This document shows positions 25,447-33,954 of a stretch of DNA of 64,000 bases, piece by piece. This stretch comes from Marinobacterium rhizophilum. GTDB lineage: Bacteria; Pseudomonadota; Gammaproteobacteria; Pseudomonadales; Balneatricaceae. Every line of letters starts with the position of its first letter. Position 1 is the first letter of the stretch. The position numbers and the translations under genes are program-made. Under the pieces are notes generated by a model. The model was not told the origin of the DNA, searched no databases, and saw only the letters and a list, made by a program, of their open reading frames with translations. The DNA lies in contig NZ_CP073347.1 in NCBI RefSeq assembly GCF_024397915.1, positions 2,604,001 to 2,668,000 on the forward strand, written 5' to 3'.

Positions 25447-25728
25447 GTGAAGCCAGCCAAACCGATCAACCCCAGGGACAGCGCCGTGGTACTGGGTTAT
25501 GCCCCCGGACAGCGCGCACCCGAGGTACTCGCCAAGGGACGCGGACTCGTCGCCGAGCAGATCATCGCCCTGGCCGAAGAGCACCAGGTGCATATCCACA
25601 AAAGTCCGGAGTTACTGGAGGTACTGATCCGACTGGAGCTGGGGGACGAAATTCCCCAGGCACTGTACCAGGCGATAGCCGAGGTGATTGCCTTCGCCTA
25701 CCAGCTCAAGGCAGAGCCGCCGGTATGA
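25447..25728 (+). CDS. Stand-alone FlhB C-terminal domain protein (FlhX-like)
   Basis: A 93-residue soluble protein that resembles the far C-terminal cytoplasmic part of FlhB. SAVVLGYAPGQRAPEVLAKGRGLVAEQIIALAEEHQVHIHKSPELLEVLIRLELGDEIPQALYQAIAEVIAFAYQL aligns with the equivalent AVALKYDPESGQAPLVLAKGVDFVALKIRELA region of the FlhB encoded at 33955-35094. It lacks the membrane domain and the NPTH self-cleavage motif. In other bacteria such proteins can substitute for the cleaved FlhB C-terminal fragment. It starts with GTG 19 nt after the FliK-like gene. Confidence 0.87.
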   Translation: MKPAKPINPRDSAVVLGYAPGQRAPEVLAKGRGLVAEQIIALAEEHQVHIHKSPELLEVLIRLELGDEIPQALYQAIAEVIAFAYQLKAEPPV

Positions 25729-26058
25729 TGCAGATGCTTGCGGGCCAGGGAGCAGGTGCAAGCTGCAAGGTTAAAGGCACAAGGGAAAGAACTGCACGGC
25801 CGCAAGAGCAACGAAGCTTTACTGGATCTGAGCTGGAATCCTGCGCGCCCGGGTAGAACGGCGGGGCGAACCCCATATTGGTTATTCGTAATTAGTTATT
25901 GGTGAAACAGCACTCAATCTCTCCACCAATCACTAATCACTAATCACTAATCACTAATCACCAATCACAGCCCACCAATCACAACCCATCAATCACCAGC
26001 CCCCCGACATGATGGACTTTGCCCGGCCGCTCAAGCCTGAGCCGTCAAACCCGCAGCA
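25729..26058. repeat. Heptanucleotide-repeat junction R2 (convergent gene ends)
   Basis: A 330-nt gap between the converging FlhB-like and DUF2802 genes; no gene is supportable. Near the plus-strand gene are GCAAGCTGCAAGG-type units (about 25755-25790). Then come TTGGTTATTCGTAATTAGTTATTGG words (about 25877-25902) and four perfect CACTAAT heptamers at 25931-25958, followed by CACCAAT variants to about 26000. On the minus strand the array reads GTGATTA, one base from the GTGATTC unit of junction R1. Confidence 0.88.
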
Positions 26059-26478
26059 CTAAGACCGTTTCTGCGGCAAGGACTCGGTGGATTGCAGCTC
26101 GCGGTGCAGCAGTGCCATCAGCTCGGCTTCCGGCCGGCCTATGCCACAGCTTTTCACCAGGTCATCGACATTGCCACCCATCTCCATCAGCCGTGCCGCC
26201 TGGTTATAGGCCAGCACGCCGGGATCGCGGTTTTCCAGCTCCTGCTGTTTTTCCACCGTAATATTGAGCCGGCGTTCGGCATCCATCAGCCGGCGCCCCA
26301 TACCAATGGAGCCGCTGGTCATGGAACGGATTTCATTGCGCAGCACGTTGATCAGCGCCTGCTGCTGGCGCTCGTAGTAACGCATGCGCCGGTACAGCAT
26401 GACGCCTGCCCCCGTTCCCGCAAGGGACAGGAGCACAAAGCCAAGCCAGAGTATTGTTATTTGCGTCACCCAAACCAT
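26059..26478 (-). CDS. DUF2802-domain protein
   Basis: A 139-residue protein with one N-terminal transmembrane helix (ITILWLGFVLLSLAGTGAGVMLY), a coiled-coil (RMRYYERQQQALINVLRNEIRSM and LMDAERRLNITVEKQQELENRD) and a C-terminal helix-turn-helix-like DUF2802 segment (AARLMEMGGNVDDLVKSCGIGRPEAELMALLHRE). It follows motD by 64 nt, as in Pseudomonas, where a DUF2802 gene sits between motCD and cheW. A role in motility is inferred from context only. Confidence 0.82.
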   Translation of the reverse strand: MVWVTQITILWLGFVLLSLAGTGAGVMLYRRMRYYERQQQALINVLRNEIRSMTSGSIGMGRRLMDAERRLNITVEKQQELENRDPGVLAYNQAARLMEMGGNVDDLVKSCGIGRPEAELMALLHRELQSTESLPQKRS

Positions 26479-26542
26479 CCAGTATGCCTGCCAGCGCTCA
26501 AGGATACTCGATCCACTCGCCTGCGAACAACGCCGTTAGCCC

Positions 26543-27457
26543 TCAGGGCTGTTCACCCGGCTGCACCTCGGCACGGCGGAACAGCACACCACCATTTTCG
26601 GTTTCCAGCTGTTCAATGGCCGGCAGCGGCGGCACCTCTTCCTCATGCTGCAGCAGTTCACTGACCGTATCGGTGCTGATTTGCTGACTGCCAAAGGACG
26701 ATACCGCGCGCCGCACACGCTGGTCGCGGGATACGATGATCAGCACGCGTCGATTCATGCTGCGCCCCTCATCGGTACGGTTACTGTAGGCAGGCTGGTA
26801 CTCGCCATAGCCGACCGCCGCCATGCGCTCGGGGTTGACGCCGTTGAGCGCGAGAATTCGTACGACCGCCGCGGCCCGGGCCGCGGACAGCTCCCAGTTG
26901 GACGGGTACAGATCGGTGGCGATGGGCTGATTGTCGGTAAAGCCCTCGACGTGAATCGGGTTTTGCAACGGCCGCAGCAGCTCGGCGATCCTGCCCAGCA
27001 GCGCATCGGCTTCTATTTCCGGCAGCGCATCGGCGCTGCCAAACAGGCGGGAGGCACGCAATTCGATCGACAACCAGAGATCATTGCCATCGACCTTCAT
27101 GCTGCCGGCGTCTATCTGGGGCGAAAACCTGCGCTGCAGCTGATCCTGCAGGCTGCGCAACTGTTCGGTGATGGCAGCATCGGCGGGGTCTATTTCAATG
27201 GCGGGGGCATCAGGGCGTACCGAATTGCCGATGGCCAGATCAGTGGCGGCATCCTGTTGCGACGCGCCCGCAGGACGCACGCTGCCATCGAAAACGCCGG
27301 ACAGGGCATCGGAAATGGAGCGGTATTTTTCCTCGTTTACCGAGGAGATGGCGTACATGACAATAAAGAATGCCAGCAGCAGCGTAATGAAATCGGCATA
27401 GGAGAGAACCCAGCGATCCTGGCGCGTATCATCAAGCGGAGGTAGCCGACGCGCCAT
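26543..27457 (-). CDS. motD: Flagellar motor stator protein MotD (MotB family)
   Basis: Stator subunit anchored to peptidoglycan, 304 residues. The single membrane helix and ion-binding aspartate are in SYADFITLLLAFFIVMYAISS, with D22 as the ion site and the preceding RW helix start. The plug/linker follows, and the OmpA-like domain in the C-terminal half contains HVEGFTDNQPI and NWELSAARAAAVVRIL. A low-complexity tail rich in Glu and Pro ends the protein. It pairs with motC (8-nt gap). Pseudomonas MotCD stators are proton driven; whether this one is cannot be read with certainty. Confidence 0.93.
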   Translation of the reverse strand: MARRLPPLDDTRQDRWVLSYADFITLLLAFFIVMYAISSVNEEKYRSISDALSGVFDGSVRPAGASQQDAATDLAIGNSVRPDAPAIEIDPADAAITEQLRSLQDQLQRRFSPQIDAGSMKVDGNDLWLSIELRASRLFGSADALPEIEADALLGRIAELLRPLQNPIHVEGFTDNQPIATDLYPSNWELSAARAAAVVRILALNGVNPERMAAVGYGEYQPAYSNRTDEGRSMNRRVLIIVSRDQRVRRAVSSFGSQQISTDTVSELLQHEEEVPPLPAIEQLETENGGVLFRRAEVQPGEQP

Positions 27458-27465
27458 AGTCTCTC

Positions 27466-28206
27466 CTATCCAAGATAGCCTTGCATACGCTGACGAATAA
27501 GCTGCGGGCTCTGCCCTTCGGAAATCGACAGCAGACCTTCGAGCATCATTTCCTGATAGCGGTAGCGCGCCAGCACCAGACTCTTGATTTTATTAGCCAG
27601 GGGAATCAGCAGCAGGTTGGCCAGGGCTACACCGTAGATAGTAGCCACAAAGGCGGTGGCTATCCCCGCCCCCAGCCCCTCGGGATCTTCCAGATTGCTC
27701 ATGACCTGAATCAGGCCAATCACCGCCCCCAGAATCCCCAGCGTCGGGGCATAACCGCCCATGCTCTCGATCACGCGCGCGCCCTGCAAATCCCGCTGTT
27801 CCTGGGAGACCAGCTGGATTTCCAGCATGCCCCGGATGACGTTGGTCTCCTTGCCGTCCACCAGCAGCTGCAAGGCACCACGCACCACCGGGTCCGTCTC
27901 CACCTCGATCTCCGCTTCCAGCCCCAGCAGGCCAAGCTTGCGGGTACGCTGGCACCACTGGACGACCCGTTCGATACCGGCTTCAAAGTCAAAACTGGGG
28001 CCCCGAACCAGCCAGCGCATCAACCAGAGCGCGCGGCGGAACTCGTTGCTGGGGGTCTGAATCGCCGCCGCGGCCAGGGTGCCGCCCACCACAATCAGCA
28101 CCGCCGGGCCATTCAGCAGCTGCTGAACCTGGCCGCCATCCAGGTAGTGGCCGCCGGCGATGGCAGCTACGGCGAGCAACAGTCCTGCAACACTAAGGCG
28201 ATCCAT
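27466..28206 (-). CDS. motC: Flagellar motor stator protein MotC (MotA family)
   Basis: Forms the stator with MotD. From the ATG at 28206 (preceded by GGAG) the protein has 246 residues; the frame is open 29 codons further but the extension is not family-like. Four hydrophobic segments are visible, among them LSVAGLLLAVAAIAGGHYLDGG, LNGPAVLIVVGGTLAAAAIQT, ESMGGYAPTLGILGAVIGLIQVM and GAGIATAFVATIYGVALANLLLIPLANKIK. The cytoplasmic loop carries the FliG-contact region. In Pseudomonas cheYZAB lie between fliA and motC; here the gap to fliA is 144 nt. Confidence 0.95.
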   Translation of the reverse strand: MDRLSVAGLLLAVAAIAGGHYLDGGQVQQLLNGPAVLIVVGGTLAAAAIQTPSNEFRRALWLMRWLVRGPSFDFEAGIERVVQWCQRTRKLGLLGLEAEIEVETDPVVRGALQLLVDGKETNVIRGMLEIQLVSQEQRDLQGARVIESMGGYAPTLGILGAVIGLIQVMSNLEDPEGLGAGIATAFVATIYGVALANLLLIPLANKIKSLVLARYRYQEMMLEGLLSISEGQSPQLIRQRMQGYLG

Positions 28207-28350
28207 GCACAAGGCTCCATCTGGGAAAATTGGGTCGCGGCTGCACCCGGTTAACATTATGCGCCCTGCCGCCGCGGCTTCAGGTACGCTCAAAAGCGCG
28301 GGCCACTGTGACCGTGCCTGGCCGGCACCGTTCGCAGCCCCGGCGAGCCC

Positions 28351-29061
28351 CTAACGCCAGTCCCGCAACCTGCCGCGCAGGCGGTGGGCCGCCTGGCTGT
28401 GGATTTGGCTGACCCGGGACTCGCTAACGCCCAGGACTTCGCCGATCTCCTTCAGGTTGAGCTGCTCGTCGTAATACAGTGCCAGCACCAGCCGTTCGCG
28501 CTCGGGCAACCCTTCGATCGCCCGGGCCAGCGCCTGATTAAAGACATTTTTTTCAACCTGGTGCTCGGGCTCCGGATCATCGGCCACGAATTGCTCACCC
28601 AGACTCTCGTCCTCGGGCTTTTGCAGCTCTTCGAAGCTGAACAGGCGACTTTCCATCGAGTCCTGTAGCAGGGCGTGATATTCACTGACGCTAATGCCCA
28701 TCTCTGCGGCCACTTCGAGATCGCTGGCATCGCGCCCGAGCCGGGCCTCGAGCTGATGGATGGCATCGGATATGCGCCGGCTGTTACGGTGCACCGAGCG
28801 CGGCGTCCAGTCGCCACGGCGGACTTCGTCGATAATGGCGCCACGAATGCGAATGCCGGCGTAGGTTTCGAAACTGGCCCCCTTGGCGGGATTGTATTTG
28901 CGCGAGGCCTCCAGCAAACCGATCATGCCGGACTGCACCAGATCGTCCAGCACCACGCTGGCCGGAAGGCGGGCCAGCAGGTGGTAGGCAATACGCTTAA
29001 CCAGCGGCGCGTACTGCGTAATCAGATCCTGACTAGAGGTAAATTCCAGCTGGTTATACAT
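28351..29061 (-). CDS. fliA: RNA polymerase sigma-28 factor FliA
   Basis: Directs transcription of late flagellar genes such as flagellin. The 236 residues contain region 2 (YAPLVKRIAYHLLARLPASVVLDDLVQSGMIGLLEASRKY), GASFETYAGIRIRGAIIDEVRRGDW, region 3, and region 4 (LPERERLVLALYYDEQLNLKEIGEVLGVSESRVSQIHSQAAHRLR). The length is normal. It follows flhG by 19 nt, so it belongs to the flhA-flhF-flhG-fliA group. Confidence 0.98.
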   Translation of the reverse strand: MYNQLEFTSSQDLITQYAPLVKRIAYHLLARLPASVVLDDLVQSGMIGLLEASRKYNPAKGASFETYAGIRIRGAIIDEVRRGDWTPRSVHRNSRRISDAIHQLEARLGRDASDLEVAAEMGISVSEYHALLQDSMESRLFSFEELQKPEDESLGEQFVADDPEPEHQVEKNVFNQALARAIEGLPERERLVLALYYDEQLNLKEIGEVLGVSESRVSQIHSQAAHRLRGRLRDWR

Positions 29062-29080
29062 GGAGCCTCTTTATTAGCAA

Positions 29081-29887
29081 CTAGCTTCCCTGCACCAGGC
29101 GCTCAACAAAAAACTCCAGGTGCCCACGGGGCGTTGTCATCACCGGCCAGCCATCAACCCGATTTGCCAGCTGACGGTAAGCAAGCGCAGCGTTACTGCT
29201 GGAAAACGCTTGCAAAACAGCTGTTTGCCGCTTGACAGCCTTGCGTACCGCCTCATCATAAGGGATTGATCCAACGTATTGAAGCGTTACATCAAGGAAT
29301 CGATCCGTCACCGTCAGCAGCTTGTTATACATGTTGCGACCTTCGGCTTCATTACGCACCATGTTGGCCAGCACCCGGAAGCGGGTCACCCGGTGATCAC
29401 GATTGAGCAGCTTGATCAGCGCATAGGCATCGGTAATGGAGGTCGGCTCGTCACACACCACCATCAGCACTTCCTGGGCGGCGCGCAGGAAGCTGACCAC
29501 CGATTCGGAAATACCGGCGGCGGTGTCGATCACCAGCACATCGATTTCATCGGCAATGTCGGTGAAGGCATGAATCAGCTCGGCGTGCTCGTGCACTCCC
29601 AGCGCCGTCATGGACTGGGTGCCGGAAGACGCCGGCACGATACGCACGTTTTCACCGGCCTGCAGCATGACGTCGGACAGTACGCAGTCACCGGCCAGTA
29701 CATCGGAGATGTTGTACTTGGGCCTCAGGCCCAGCAGCACGTCGACGTTGGCCAGCCCGAGGTCCGCATCCAGCAGCACCACGCGGCGGCCCATCTGCCC
29801 CAGTGCCAGCGACAGGTTCACCGAAACGTTGGTTTTGCCGACACCACCCTTGCCGCCGGTGACAGCCACTACTTTTACTGGATGCAT
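29081..29887 (-). CDS. flhG: Flagellar number regulator FlhG/FleN (MinD-like ATPase)
   Basis: A 268-residue ParA/MinD-family ATPase that limits the number of polar flagella, in Pseudomonas by inhibiting FleQ/FlrA. The deviant Walker A is TGGKGGVGKTNVSVNLSLAL (residues 10-29), followed by VVLLDADLGLANVDVLLGL and VLVIDTAAGISESVV. The DQAEGLR-like N terminus is short, as in the Pseudomonas form. It directly follows flhF (19-nt gap), and the two would act together on flagellar position and number. Confidence 0.96.
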   Translation of the reverse strand: MHPVKVVAVTGGKGGVGKTNVSVNLSLALGQMGRRVVLLDADLGLANVDVLLGLRPKYNISDVLAGDCVLSDVMLQAGENVRIVPASSGTQSMTALGVHEHAELIHAFTDIADEIDVLVIDTAAGISESVVSFLRAAQEVLMVVCDEPTSITDAYALIKLLNRDHRVTRFRVLANMVRNEAEGRNMYNKLLTVTDRFLDVTLQYVGSIPYDEAVRKAVKRQTAVLQAFSSSNAALAYRQLANRVDGWPVMTTPRGHLEFFVERLVQGS

Positions 29888-29906
29888 AGTCTGCTTCTTC
29901 CCTGGG

Positions 29907-31589
29907 TCATCCTGCCCGACCGATAAAAGTCAGGTCCGGACCTTCGCCCGACTGCTGTTCACGTTCCTGCGCTTTCTGCGCCGTCACCACCGCCCGGCTC
30001 ACCAGGTCATGGCGCCGCGCCACGCCGATATCATCGGGGATTTTCTGGCCATCGGTCACGTAGGCGATGGGCAGCTGTTTCTCGATCGACAGCGTCAGGG
30101 CTTCGCCCAGGCTGCCGGACTCGTCAAGCTTGCTCAGCACGCAGCCGCTCAGGCCAAGCCCCTGGTAGGTACTATAGGCGCTCTCGATCACCCGTTTCTG
30201 ACTGGAACATGACAGTACCAGCAGCTTTTTAAGCCGCAGCGACACCCCCTGCAGCAACTCGATCTGGGCCGCGGTATGGGGCTCGTCGGCACTCATGCCG
30301 GCGGTATCGATCAGAACCAGGCGCTTGCCCTTGAGCGAATGCAGCACTTCGTCCAGCGAATGGTTTTCGTCCACCACCCGAACCGGTACATCCAGGATGC
30401 GACCAAAGGTACGCAGCTGCTCATGGGCAGCAATGCGGTAGGTATCGGTGGTCACCAGCGCCAGGCTGGAACTGCCGTGTTTCAACACATAGCGCGCCGC
30501 CAGCTTGCCGATCGTGGTGGTCTTGCCGACGCCCGTGGGACCCACGAAGGCCACCATGCCGCCACGCTCGATAAACTCTTCGCCAACCACGGGAATGGCA
30601 TCGGACAGCCGTGCCAGGCTGCTGCGCCAGGCCTTGTCCAGTTCGATATCCTGCTCAATGCTCGACACCAGGTGGCGCACCACCCGGGGGCCGATACCCA
30701 GACTGTCCAGGCGTCGGCTGAGGCGCGCCTGGGCCGGTGCCGGCTGGGCCGCCGGCGGCACCGGTGCAACGGTCGGCTGTGGCGGCGCCTGAGGCTCCAG
30801 TGGAGCCCGGGGGGCCATGTTCGGCTGCTGCTGGGCCTGCAATTGCTGCTGCAGCATGACCTTCAATTGCTGAATTTCGTCCTGCATGCTGAGAATGCGC
30901 TGGTGATCCTGGCTTTCCTCAACACTACGGGCCGGCTCCGCAGGCTGCACGGGCGGCTGTCGTGCCGGTGCCGGCTGAGGACGGCGCTGCGGCTCGGGCG
31001 CTGGTCGGTCAACGGGGTCGCGCTCGGCCCGAAGGGGCGCCTCAGACCGCCCCGCCTGGGCGAAGGGCGCCTCCTCGAACGCAGCGGACTCAAACGGCGG
31101 TGCAACCACCGCGGCCCTGGACTTCTGCCGCTGCTTCAGGGACTCGAGTATGCTGCGCAGGTCTTCATCCGAGTCCTGGCCAATCTGACGATTGCGCATG
31201 ACACCCATATCCGGCTCGCTCGGCACACCGCTTTGCTGCTGAGCCGAGGCGATACGCGCCTTGACCTTGCGCATCTCGTCTTCGAGCGCACCGCCCTGGC
31301 GGCCCGGCTCCTGACGACCAGGTTCCTCGCGGCCTGCGCCCTGTGAATCCGTGCGCTGACGGCCCGGGTGCGTTAGCGTCTGGACCTGCTCTTCACGCCG
31401 ACGGCGCTCCTGGCTCTGGCGCTTGAACTCGGCCTGAGCCGCCTCGTATTCCTGCTCATGGGCCGCAACGACCTCGACACCGCCGGCGACACGGTGGTTG
31501 GAGACAATGACCGCATCGGGGCCGATTTCCTCGCGCACCCGTCGCATCGCCTGTCGCATATCAGGAGCAAAAATGCGTTTAACTTTCAT
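29907..31589 (-). CDS. flhF: Flagellar biosynthesis GTPase FlhF
   Basis: SRP-type GTPase that places the flagellum at the pole. The product has 560 residues, longer than most FlhF. The N-terminal B domain begins MKVKRIFAPDMRQAMRRVREEIGPDAVIVSNHRV. A long Gln/Pro/Arg-rich linker (about 65-295) follows, then the N domain and the G domain with the P-loop GPTGVGKTTTIGKLAARYV (about 345-365), TTDTYRIAAHEQLRTFG, LIDTAGMS and SKLDESGSLGEAL. The unusual length comes from the linker. Confidence 0.96.
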   Translation of the reverse strand: MKVKRIFAPDMRQAMRRVREEIGPDAVIVSNHRVAGGVEVVAAHEQEYEAAQAEFKRQSQERRRREEQVQTLTHPGRQRTDSQGAGREEPGRQEPGRQGGALEDEMRKVKARIASAQQQSGVPSEPDMGVMRNRQIGQDSDEDLRSILESLKQRQKSRAAVVAPPFESAAFEEAPFAQAGRSEAPLRAERDPVDRPAPEPQRRPQPAPARQPPVQPAEPARSVEESQDHQRILSMQDEIQQLKVMLQQQLQAQQQPNMAPRAPLEPQAPPQPTVAPVPPAAQPAPAQARLSRRLDSLGIGPRVVRHLVSSIEQDIELDKAWRSSLARLSDAIPVVGEEFIERGGMVAFVGPTGVGKTTTIGKLAARYVLKHGSSSLALVTTDTYRIAAHEQLRTFGRILDVPVRVVDENHSLDEVLHSLKGKRLVLIDTAGMSADEPHTAAQIELLQGVSLRLKKLLVLSCSSQKRVIESAYSTYQGLGLSGCVLSKLDESGSLGEALTLSIEKQLPIAYVTDGQKIPDDIGVARRHDLVSRAVVTAQKAQEREQQSGEGPDLTFIGRAG

Positions 31590-31684
31590 AGTCGTCCTCT
31601 GAGTTAGGCGCTACAGGGCCAGCCGTGCGTTGCTCTACTGTTATCGGCCGCTGCCCGCAAAGGCTGACCGCTCCCATGCAGGGT

Positions 31685-33796
31685 TTACCCGCCCTGTCCG
31701 CCCACGGTCGCCACTATGGTGACTTTCTTGTTTTCCGGTATCTCCTGGTAGGAGAGTACATGAATCCGGTGATTGCCATAGCGCACGAACTTCGCCATGA
31801 GCGGCCGCACCGGCGCCGCCACCAGCAATATCGAGGGTTTGCCGGCCATCTCCTGGTTCTGCGCCGTCGTCGCCAGCGACTGCTGCAAGCGCTCGGCCAT
31901 GCCAGGCTCCAGTACCAGCCCTTCTGCGCCGTTCTGGTTCTGCACCGAGTTGAGCAGCATCTGTTCAAGCTTGGGATCGAGCGTAATCACCGGTACTTCG
32001 TCGGCATAACCGTTGATTTCCTGCACGATCAGCCGTGACAGCGATACCCGCACCGCGGCGGTCAGCGCCATGGGATCCTGGCTGCGGCCAACCGCCTCGG
32101 CCAGCGCCTCGGCAATACTGCGAAAGTCCTTCAGCGGCACCTGCTCCATCAGCAGGTTCTGCAGCACCTTCAGCAGCGCGCTGATCGACAGCTTCGCCGG
32201 CACCAGCTCGTCCACCAGCTTGGGCGAGTGCTTGCCCAGCATATCCAGCAGCTGCTGCACTTCCTCGTGCCCCAGCAGCTCATGGGCATGGTTCTGCAGC
32301 AGCTGGTTCAGATGTGTCGCCACCACCGTGCTGGCATCCACCACCGTGTAGCCCAGCGACTGCGCCTGCTCCTTCTGCCCGGTTTCGATCCAGACCGCCT
32401 CCAGCCCGAACGCCGGGTCCGTGACCGCCACGCCCTTGAGGGTACCGAACACCTGGCCCGGGTTAATCGCCAGCTCCCGGTCGGGATAGACCTCGGCTTC
32501 ACCGACAATGACACCCATCAGCAATATGCGGTAGCCGCCGGGTACCAGATCCAGGTTGTCACGGATATGCACCGAGGGCACCAGGAAACCCAGATCCTGC
32601 GACAGCTTGCGCCGGATACCCTTGATGCGCCCGAGCAGTTGCCCACCCTGCAGCTTGTCGACCATGGGAATCAGCCGGTAGCCCACTTCCAGGCCGATCA
32701 TGTCCACCGGCATCACGTCATCCCAGTCGAGTTCCTTCTGCTCATCCGAAGGCACCACCGACTGGGTACGGGCCAGCTCCTGCTTGTCCGACTTCGCGGC
32801 CTCGGCCTCCCGGGCCTGGCGACGCAGGATCAGCCAGGCAATTGCCCCGGCCGCAGCGGCAAGCGTCAAAAAAGCGACATGTGGCATGCCGGGCACGATG
32901 CCGATCACCCCCAGCAGGCAGGCCGCCACGATCAGCGCCCGAGGCGCCGAGAACATCTGCTGCAGAATCTGGTTGCCCATGTCCTGGGATGAATTCTGCC
33001 GCGTCACCGTAATCGCCGCGGCGGTGGACAGCAGCAGGGAAGGAATCTGCGCCACCAGGCCATCGCCGATCGTCAGCATCGAGTAGTACTGAATCGCCAG
33101 GTCGAAGCTCAGCCCGTGCTGCAGCATGCCGATCGACAGCCCCCCCACCAGGTTGATCACCAGTATCAGGATACCGGCCACGGCATCGCCGCGGACAAAC
33201 TTGGAGGCACCGTCCATGGAACCGTAGAAGTCAGCTTCCTGGGTGACTTCCAGCCGGCGCTGCTTGGCCTCCTCCTGGGTAATCAGGCCCGAATTCAGAT
33301 CGGCATCCACCGCCATCTGCTTGCCTGGCATGGCGTCCAGCGTAAAGCGAGCACTTACTTCAGAGATACGGCCTGCACCCTTGGTGACCACCACGAAGTT
33401 GATGATGACCAGGATCAGGAACACCACGATACCGACCACATAGTTGCCGCCAATCACCACCTGACCGAAGGCTTCGATCACCTTGCCGGCCGCGTCGCCC
33501 CCCTCATGACCGTACAGCAGCACCACCCGGGTGGACGCCACGTTCAGGGCCAGTCGCAGCAGGGTCGCCACCAGCAGGATGGTGGGAAAGACGGTAAATT
33601 CCAGCGGCCGCAGCGCGTAGACACAGACCAGCAACACCACCAGCGACAGCGCGATATTGAACGTAAAGAACACGTCCAGCAGGAAGGGGGGAACCGGCAG
33701 CGTAACCATGCCGATAACCACCAGCAGCAACAGCGGCACCCCCAGGTTGCCCTGGCCGAGACTGCGCATGCCATTGCTGAAAACCGTTCGTTCCAA
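31685..33796 (-). CDS. flhA: Flagellar export gate protein FlhA
   Basis: The large export-gate component, 703 residues. The N-terminal half has eight hydrophobic segments, and the FHIPEP motif region is visible as NLVGGLSIGMLQHGL plus GAGRISEVSARFTLDAMPGKQMAVDADLNSGLI. The cytoplasmic C-terminal half contains VHIRDNLDLVPGGYRILLMGVIVGEAE and the export-substrate docking region. It has its own sigma-54-type promoter at 33919-33934 and is the first gene of flhA-flhF-flhG-fliA. Confidence 0.98.
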   Translation of the reverse strand: MERTVFSNGMRSLGQGNLGVPLLLLVVIGMVTLPVPPFLLDVFFTFNIALSLVVLLVCVYALRPLEFTVFPTILLVATLLRLALNVASTRVVLLYGHEGGDAAGKVIEAFGQVVIGGNYVVGIVVFLILVIINFVVVTKGAGRISEVSARFTLDAMPGKQMAVDADLNSGLITQEEAKQRRLEVTQEADFYGSMDGASKFVRGDAVAGILILVINLVGGLSIGMLQHGLSFDLAIQYYSMLTIGDGLVAQIPSLLLSTAAAITVTRQNSSQDMGNQILQQMFSAPRALIVAACLLGVIGIVPGMPHVAFLTLAAAAGAIAWLILRRQAREAEAAKSDKQELARTQSVVPSDEQKELDWDDVMPVDMIGLEVGYRLIPMVDKLQGGQLLGRIKGIRRKLSQDLGFLVPSVHIRDNLDLVPGGYRILLMGVIVGEAEVYPDRELAINPGQVFGTLKGVAVTDPAFGLEAVWIETGQKEQAQSLGYTVVDASTVVATHLNQLLQNHAHELLGHEEVQQLLDMLGKHSPKLVDELVPAKLSISALLKVLQNLLMEQVPLKDFRSIAEALAEAVGRSQDPMALTAAVRVSLSRLIVQEINGYADEVPVITLDPKLEQMLLNSVQNQNGAEGLVLEPGMAERLQQSLATTAQNQEMAGKPSILLVAAPVRPLMAKFVRYGNHRIHVLSYQEIPENKKVTIVATVGGQGG

Positions 33797-33918
33797 TCGA
33801 CTTACCCGTCAATATTCAGTCACACGCCTGCCGTTACCGGTGCAATGTCGCTGTATTCAGACTCAATGGAAACAAAACTCAAAATATTGACGCCTGTATT
33901 TCCAACCAAATGAGGTGA

Positions 33919-33934
33919 TGCAATAAACTAGCCA
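33919..33934 (-). promoter_or_regulatory. Sigma-54-type promoter for the flhA operon
   Basis: The minus strand reads TGGCTAGTTTATTGCA, with GG and GC separated by exactly ten bases as required for -24/-12 promoters and a perfect ATTGCA -12 part. It sits about 125 nt upstream of the flhA ATG in an A+T-rich gap. FlrA (FleQ)-dependent activation would fit the Pseudomonas and Vibrio regulons. Confidence 0.82.
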
Positions 33935-33954
33935 ATTAACTGACAACCGGCATA

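Noticed and set aside
25447..25728. FlhB fragment as a truncated pseudogene
   Set aside because: It has its own start, a full-length and intact domain, and a conserved partner gene; stand-alone FlhB C-terminal domains are a known family.
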